From contig NZ_JANUEM010000006.1 in assembly GCF_024809855.1 (NCBI RefSeq), positions 1 through 64,000 of the forward strand: 64,000 bases of DNA, written 5' to 3'. Source of the DNA: Rheinheimera pacifica (lineage in GTDB: Bacteria > Pseudomonadota > Gammaproteobacteria > Enterobacterales > Alteromonadaceae). Below, one piece after another: positions 61,015 through 64,000 of this stretch. Below the pieces are notes generated by a model that made no database searches, was not told the origin of the DNA, and was given only the letters and a program-made list of their open reading frames with translations. Each line of letters opens with the position of its first letter. Positions within the stretch are counted from its first letter, which is position 1. A program made the position numbers and the translations under genes.

Positions 61015-63636
61015 TTATTCGGTTTGCTTTAGTTTCGCAGCTTCGGTTTTCACATTTTGCGGCGCGTCAGAGCTAAGAATGTCATCCAGCAACATAGTGG
61101 CGCTTTCTTTATCGTCAATTTCGATATAAGCCCGCACTAAGTCGAGTTTGGCTGCGTAGCCATTATCTTCTCTGTCAACATCACGTTGCTCGTGTTCGCC
61201 GATAATATCAGCAAACTCTTCCAGCCCGACATCAACATTTAATTTATTGAACCGCTCTGGATCCAATTCCTGTTGATCGGCACTGGCCAGCAACTTGTCA
61301 ATTTCTACAAAATCGTCATCGGCAAAATCAAAATCTTCAGCCACAGGTGCTGCTATTGAGTCAGTGGCATCTGTGAAATTAAAATCAACCTCATCGTCTG
61401 CAGTGGCGTCTGTCAGCTCCAGATTATCAGCCATGGCCTCTAGTTCGGTCATCAGCGTATCAAACTGTGCTTCCGGCATGGGATCCAGCTCAATGTCAAC
61501 CGCTTCGTCAGCCAACGCTTCACTGGTCTCAGACAATTCAAACGCCGGATCAAACTCATCTGCCAAAACATCATCAGCCAGTTCCAGCTCAGGGTATTGC
61601 TCAAGTATCTTGCTGGGGTTTTCTACCGACAATGCCGCTTCAGTTGGCCGGCTGACAGAAATGTCGTCCAGTGCCGTCAGGTCAAGGTTTTGCAGCGTTG
61701 TATTTTCGGCTTTTAATTCTTCAGCGTCATCAATCAGCGCATCATCCGGTTCATCCGGGCTGGTATCAATTGCTGCAGTATCAAGTGGTGCCGTCTCAAC
61801 AAGTGTGGTGTCAGGCTCGTCTGCTGCCTCGCTGTCCGGCTCTGCCGAAAGCTGTTCCAGCCCGATATCCTGCGGCGTAACAGTATGAATAGCGGCTTCT
61901 TCGCTTGCCACATCGTCAAGCGCATCTACCTGATCCAACAGTTCATTTAACTCTGCATTTAGCAGTGCTTCATCTTCTGTCAGTTCATATTCAGGTATAA
62001 CGTCAGGCTGCGCAGCTTCGCTTTCAGCGACCAGGCTTTCAGCAAACTCCTCCAGCTCTGAGCTGTCAAAGCTTTGCTCCGGCTCTGTCAGTAAAGTGTC
62101 GTCCAGAGTAATGTCCGGCTCAGTTTCAATACTGGCGGTTTCAGTTTCAGGAGCAACGGGCGCAGGGGCCTGGCGTGCCAACGCTGCCAGCATATCCTGC
62201 TCCTGGCCGGTCAGCTCAGCCAGTTCATCGTCGTCTTCATCCAGTGCAACTTCTTCAATCAGATCATCTATATCAAATTCGTCAAACACTTCCTCATCCG
62301 CCAGCGTGTCAGTGCTTGCCTCTGGCCGGATGTCAGCCTCGTTTAATATATCGTCCTGACTATGATCGTTATCGGCAAGCTCTACAATGGCATCATCATC
62401 ATCGGCTGCTGCAAAAAGGGCTGATAAGTCACTGTCAGACAATATATTATCAGTATCAAATAGCGTATCCTGTTTTGCTGGCTGCTCTGCTTTGCTATCT
62501 GCCGCAGGCAATAAACTGTCATCTTCAAAAGTGAGGGCATCGTCAAACTGCAGCAGGTCACTGTCAGCACTGCTGTCTGCTAAGATAGTGTCATCAACGA
62601 AGGCATCTTCGAGTAATGCATCATCAATTTCGAACAGGCTTTCATCCAGCTCATCATTTTCTTCCAGCGGCGGCAGCGGTGAATGATAGGTTGGATCTGC
62701 CAGGGGTTCTGTACGGGCTGCATTAATTACTTCTTCTGTTTTCTGGCCGCGTTTTTTTACCCACAACAACACGCTGAACAGTACCAGCAATGCCGGTATA
62801 CAGGCGGCGAGGATCCAGCTTAACGGGTTTTGCAGCAGGCTTTGCCAGTCAAAACTCTGTTCTGCGGCCAGTTTTGCTGCAGCGTCTTCATCCGCTTTAG
62901 CTTGCAGTAACTGAGCCTGCTGTTGTACTAACAGCTCAATTTGCTGCTGAATGTCACTGTCCTCACCTAACTGAACCTTCAGTAATTCCAGCTCTTGCTG
63001 CAACTTGGTTAAACTGGTTTTTAACTGCAAATTTTCCTGCGCCATGGTTTCAACCAGTTGCATTGAGTCAGCAAACTGGCTGCGTAAACCGTCAAGCTGC
63101 TGGCGTTGCTGTTCGTCCAGCCGTTTTAACTCTGCCTGCCATTGCGGTGGCGTTATACTGGCTGCAGCACCGCTGTTGCTTGCTGTAGCAACGGGTTTTG
63201 GCGCGGCAGCTTTTTGCCGCTGTGCCCAGATTTTGTCATCCTGCTCAGCTTTTTGTCTGGCAATGCCAACGTCAACCTGCTGGATTTCCTGCAACGATGG
63301 CACCATCAGTATGGCACCGGGTTTTAAGTGATTAAGATTATCTTCAAGAAATGCATCGGGGTTTTTCAGGTATAACGCATACATCACCTGATACAGGCTG
63401 ATATTACCGGCCGGTTTAACACGCTCAGCTACACGCCATAGTGTGTCAGCGGGGCTTAACGGGCCAATTTGTTCAGCTGGTGCAACGGTATCTGTAGCGC
63501 GCGGTCCGCGGATTTGCGAAGGCGTAACCGCATCAGAACCACGCGGCCCACGGATCTGGGTGGTACTTTCCTGTGCCTGCAAGGACGACGAAAAATTGAC
63601 AAGCACAGTAATCAGTAAAACAAATAACCAAGGCAT
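61015..63636 (-). CDS. fimV: FimV-family peptidoglycan-binding polar hub protein
   Basis: An 873-residue inner-membrane protein of pole organisation and type IV pilus or polar-localisation functions. In order: a signal peptide (ends LQAQE), a short repeated linker (IRGPRGSD then IRGPRATD), a LysM-like periplasmic domain (LSPADTLWRVAERVKPAG near residue 60), a coiled coil (about 165-250), and a membrane helix (WILAACIPALLVLFSVLLWV near 270). Next come a very acidic, Asp/Glu/Ala-rich cytoplasmic region of about 500 residues and a conserved C-terminal TPR-like FimV tail (KLDLVRAYIEIDDKESATML). AGGGGACATTA gives the ribosome site. Follows asd, as is usual. Confidence 0.92.
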   Translation of the reverse strand: MPWLFVLLITVLVNFSSSLQAQESTTQIRGPRGSDAVTPSQIRGPRATDTVAPAEQIGPLSPADTLWRVAERVKPAGNISLYQVMYALYLKNPDAFLEDNLNHLKPGAILMVPSLQEIQQVDVGIARQKAEQDDKIWAQRQKAAAPKPVATASNSGAAASITPPQWQAELKRLDEQQRQQLDGLRSQFADSMQLVETMAQENLQLKTSLTKLQQELELLKVQLGEDSDIQQQIELLVQQQAQLLQAKADEDAAAKLAAEQSFDWQSLLQNPLSWILAACIPALLVLFSVLLWVKKRGQKTEEVINAARTEPLADPTYHSPLPPLEENDELDESLFEIDDALLEDAFVDDTILADSSADSDLLQFDDALTFEDDSLLPAADSKAEQPAKQDTLFDTDNILSDSDLSALFAAADDDDAIVELADNDHSQDDILNEADIRPEASTDTLADEEVFDEFDIDDLIEEVALDEDDDELAELTGQEQDMLAALARQAPAPVAPETETASIETEPDITLDDTLLTEPEQSFDSSELEEFAESLVAESEAAQPDVIPEYELTEDEALLNAELNELLDQVDALDDVASEEAAIHTVTPQDIGLEQLSAEPDSEAADEPDTTLVETAPLDTAAIDTSPDEPDDALIDDAEELKAENTTLQNLDLTALDDISVSRPTEAALSVENPSKILEQYPELELADDVLADEFDPAFELSETSEALADEAVDIELDPMPEAQFDTLMTELEAMADNLELTDATADDEVDFNFTDATDSIAAPVAEDFDFADDDFVEIDKLLASADQQELDPERFNKLNVDVGLEEFADIIGEHEQRDVDREDNGYAAKLDLVRAYIEIDDKESATMLLDDILSSDAPQNVKTEAAKLKQTE

Positions 63637-63837
63637 TAATGTCCCCTACCCCAAAATCAGGCGCATTTACAGAAGAAATCGGCAGCAACTGCAGTAATCT
63701 TTAGCGTTAACTGCAAACGACCTGCAAACACTGTTCCAACTATATGTGGTAACTAAATGCTGAAAATATAAAGCAAGGCAGCCATTCTGACCAGTGTTAA
63801 AAAAACGTAGTGAAATTAACCGGGCATAAAAACAACA

Positions 63838-63855
63838 AGGCCCCATGCGGGGCCT
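63838..63855 (-). terminator. asd terminator
   Basis: AGGCCCC/GGGGCCT stem with an ATGC loop, followed on the minus strand by TGTTGTTTTTA. It ends asd, 36 bases after its stop codon, so fimV probably starts from its own promoter in 63637-63837. Confidence 0.88.
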
Positions 63856-63891
63856 GCCATACCGGGCATTCTATGCCTGGGTTTAATACAA

Positions 63892-64000
63892 CTAGAGATA
63901 ATCGCGGATCAGATGCTCTGCAATCTGAATACTGTTGGTGGCAGCGCCTTTACGGATGTTATCTGCTACAACCCACAGGTTTATGCCATTTTCGTGTGAT
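63892..64000 (-). CDS. asd: Aspartate-semialdehyde dehydrogenase, C-terminal end (partial)
   Basis: The minus strand reads [20 protein letters not shown] followed by [14 protein letters not shown] and a TAG stop. This is the characteristic C-terminus of Asd (W-V-V-x-DN-x-RKGAAxN), the enzyme that reduces aspartyl phosphate in lysine, threonine and methionine synthesis. Only about 36 codons are inside the window; the gene continues to the right. Confidence 0.93.
   Translation of the reverse strand, partial: SHENGINLWVVADNIRKGAATNSIQIAEHLIRDYL

Noticed and set aside
61295-62686. Long serine-rich plus-strand frames
   Set aside because: They are the complement of the Asp/Glu/Ala-rich codons of fimV; composition artefact.
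1-64000. CRISPR arrays, tRNA or rRNA genes, prophage
   Set aside because: No regular short repeats with spacers, no cloverleaf-like TTCGA/CCA patterns and no phage structural genes were found when reading through.

Overview
The window looks like chromosomal DNA of a marine or freshwater gammaproteobacterium of the Alteromonadales type (Rheinheimera, Arsukibacterium and Alishewanella come to mind). This is inferred from the housekeeping gene order asd-fimV-truA-accD-folC-dedD-cvpA-purF, the presence of miaE, and the Shewanella-style nag genes (nagP, nagX, nagB-II, LacI-type regulator) with large TonB-dependent receptors. No tRNA, rRNA or CRISPR array was seen.

Layout. 1-608: a transposase remnant (IS3-like) cuts a DUF1835-type gene that lies behind a small cysteine-rich ORF. 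878-3018: a membrane protein with a PH-like tail and an exported esterase. 3351-6528: a two-gene operon (GH28-like Tat-exported enzyme and PHP-domain lipoprotein). 6749-18494: a GlcNAc catabolic operon, TonB receptor > GH89 alpha-N-acetylglucosaminidase > nagX > nagK > nagB-II > nagA > nagP, with a LacI regulator gene just upstream. 18677-30349: a mannose/mannoside locus with a second TonB receptor, a FucP-type permease, an AGE-family isomerase, a PfkB kinase, mannonate dehydratase, a GntR-type regulator, a GH92 alpha-mannosidase and a HAD phosphatase. 31593-38425: an accessory island of small genes between an alpha/beta hydrolase gene and cysS. 38527-41341: cysS, ppiB, lpxH. 41376-50455: a probable cellobionate (aldobionic acid) locus: Gfo/Idh oxidoreductase, GH94 phosphorylase, GPH permease, gluconokinase, a GntR-like LacI regulator and a third TonB receptor. 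50773-64000: a lipoprotein lipase-like hydrolase, a diguanylate cyclase, miaE, a Yip1-like protein, and the purF-to-asd block.

Three sugar loci carry distinct operator families that can be read directly. TTGACACCGGTGTCAA sits before the GH28/PHP operon and twice before the second TonB receptor. Two TGTCAACGTTGTCA-like sites lie on the nag promoter. AATTGGTCAGGCCAATT-like sites occur three times between manD and the GntR gene and once before GH92. AATGATTGCGCAACCATT lies between gntK and its regulator, with two more copies before the third TonB receptor.

The accessory island is the least ordinary part. It is built of blocks, each bounded by a pair of direct repeats (95, 80 and 56 bp). It contains an IS110 fragment, two REP-like elements, a HEPN-type gene, a DUF4238 gene and a YoaC-like gene. 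Three consecutive genes end in TAACAA and are followed by GTTAG-type motifs, as if they were decayed integron cassettes. One of them carries a 4-bp duplication that breaks its frame.
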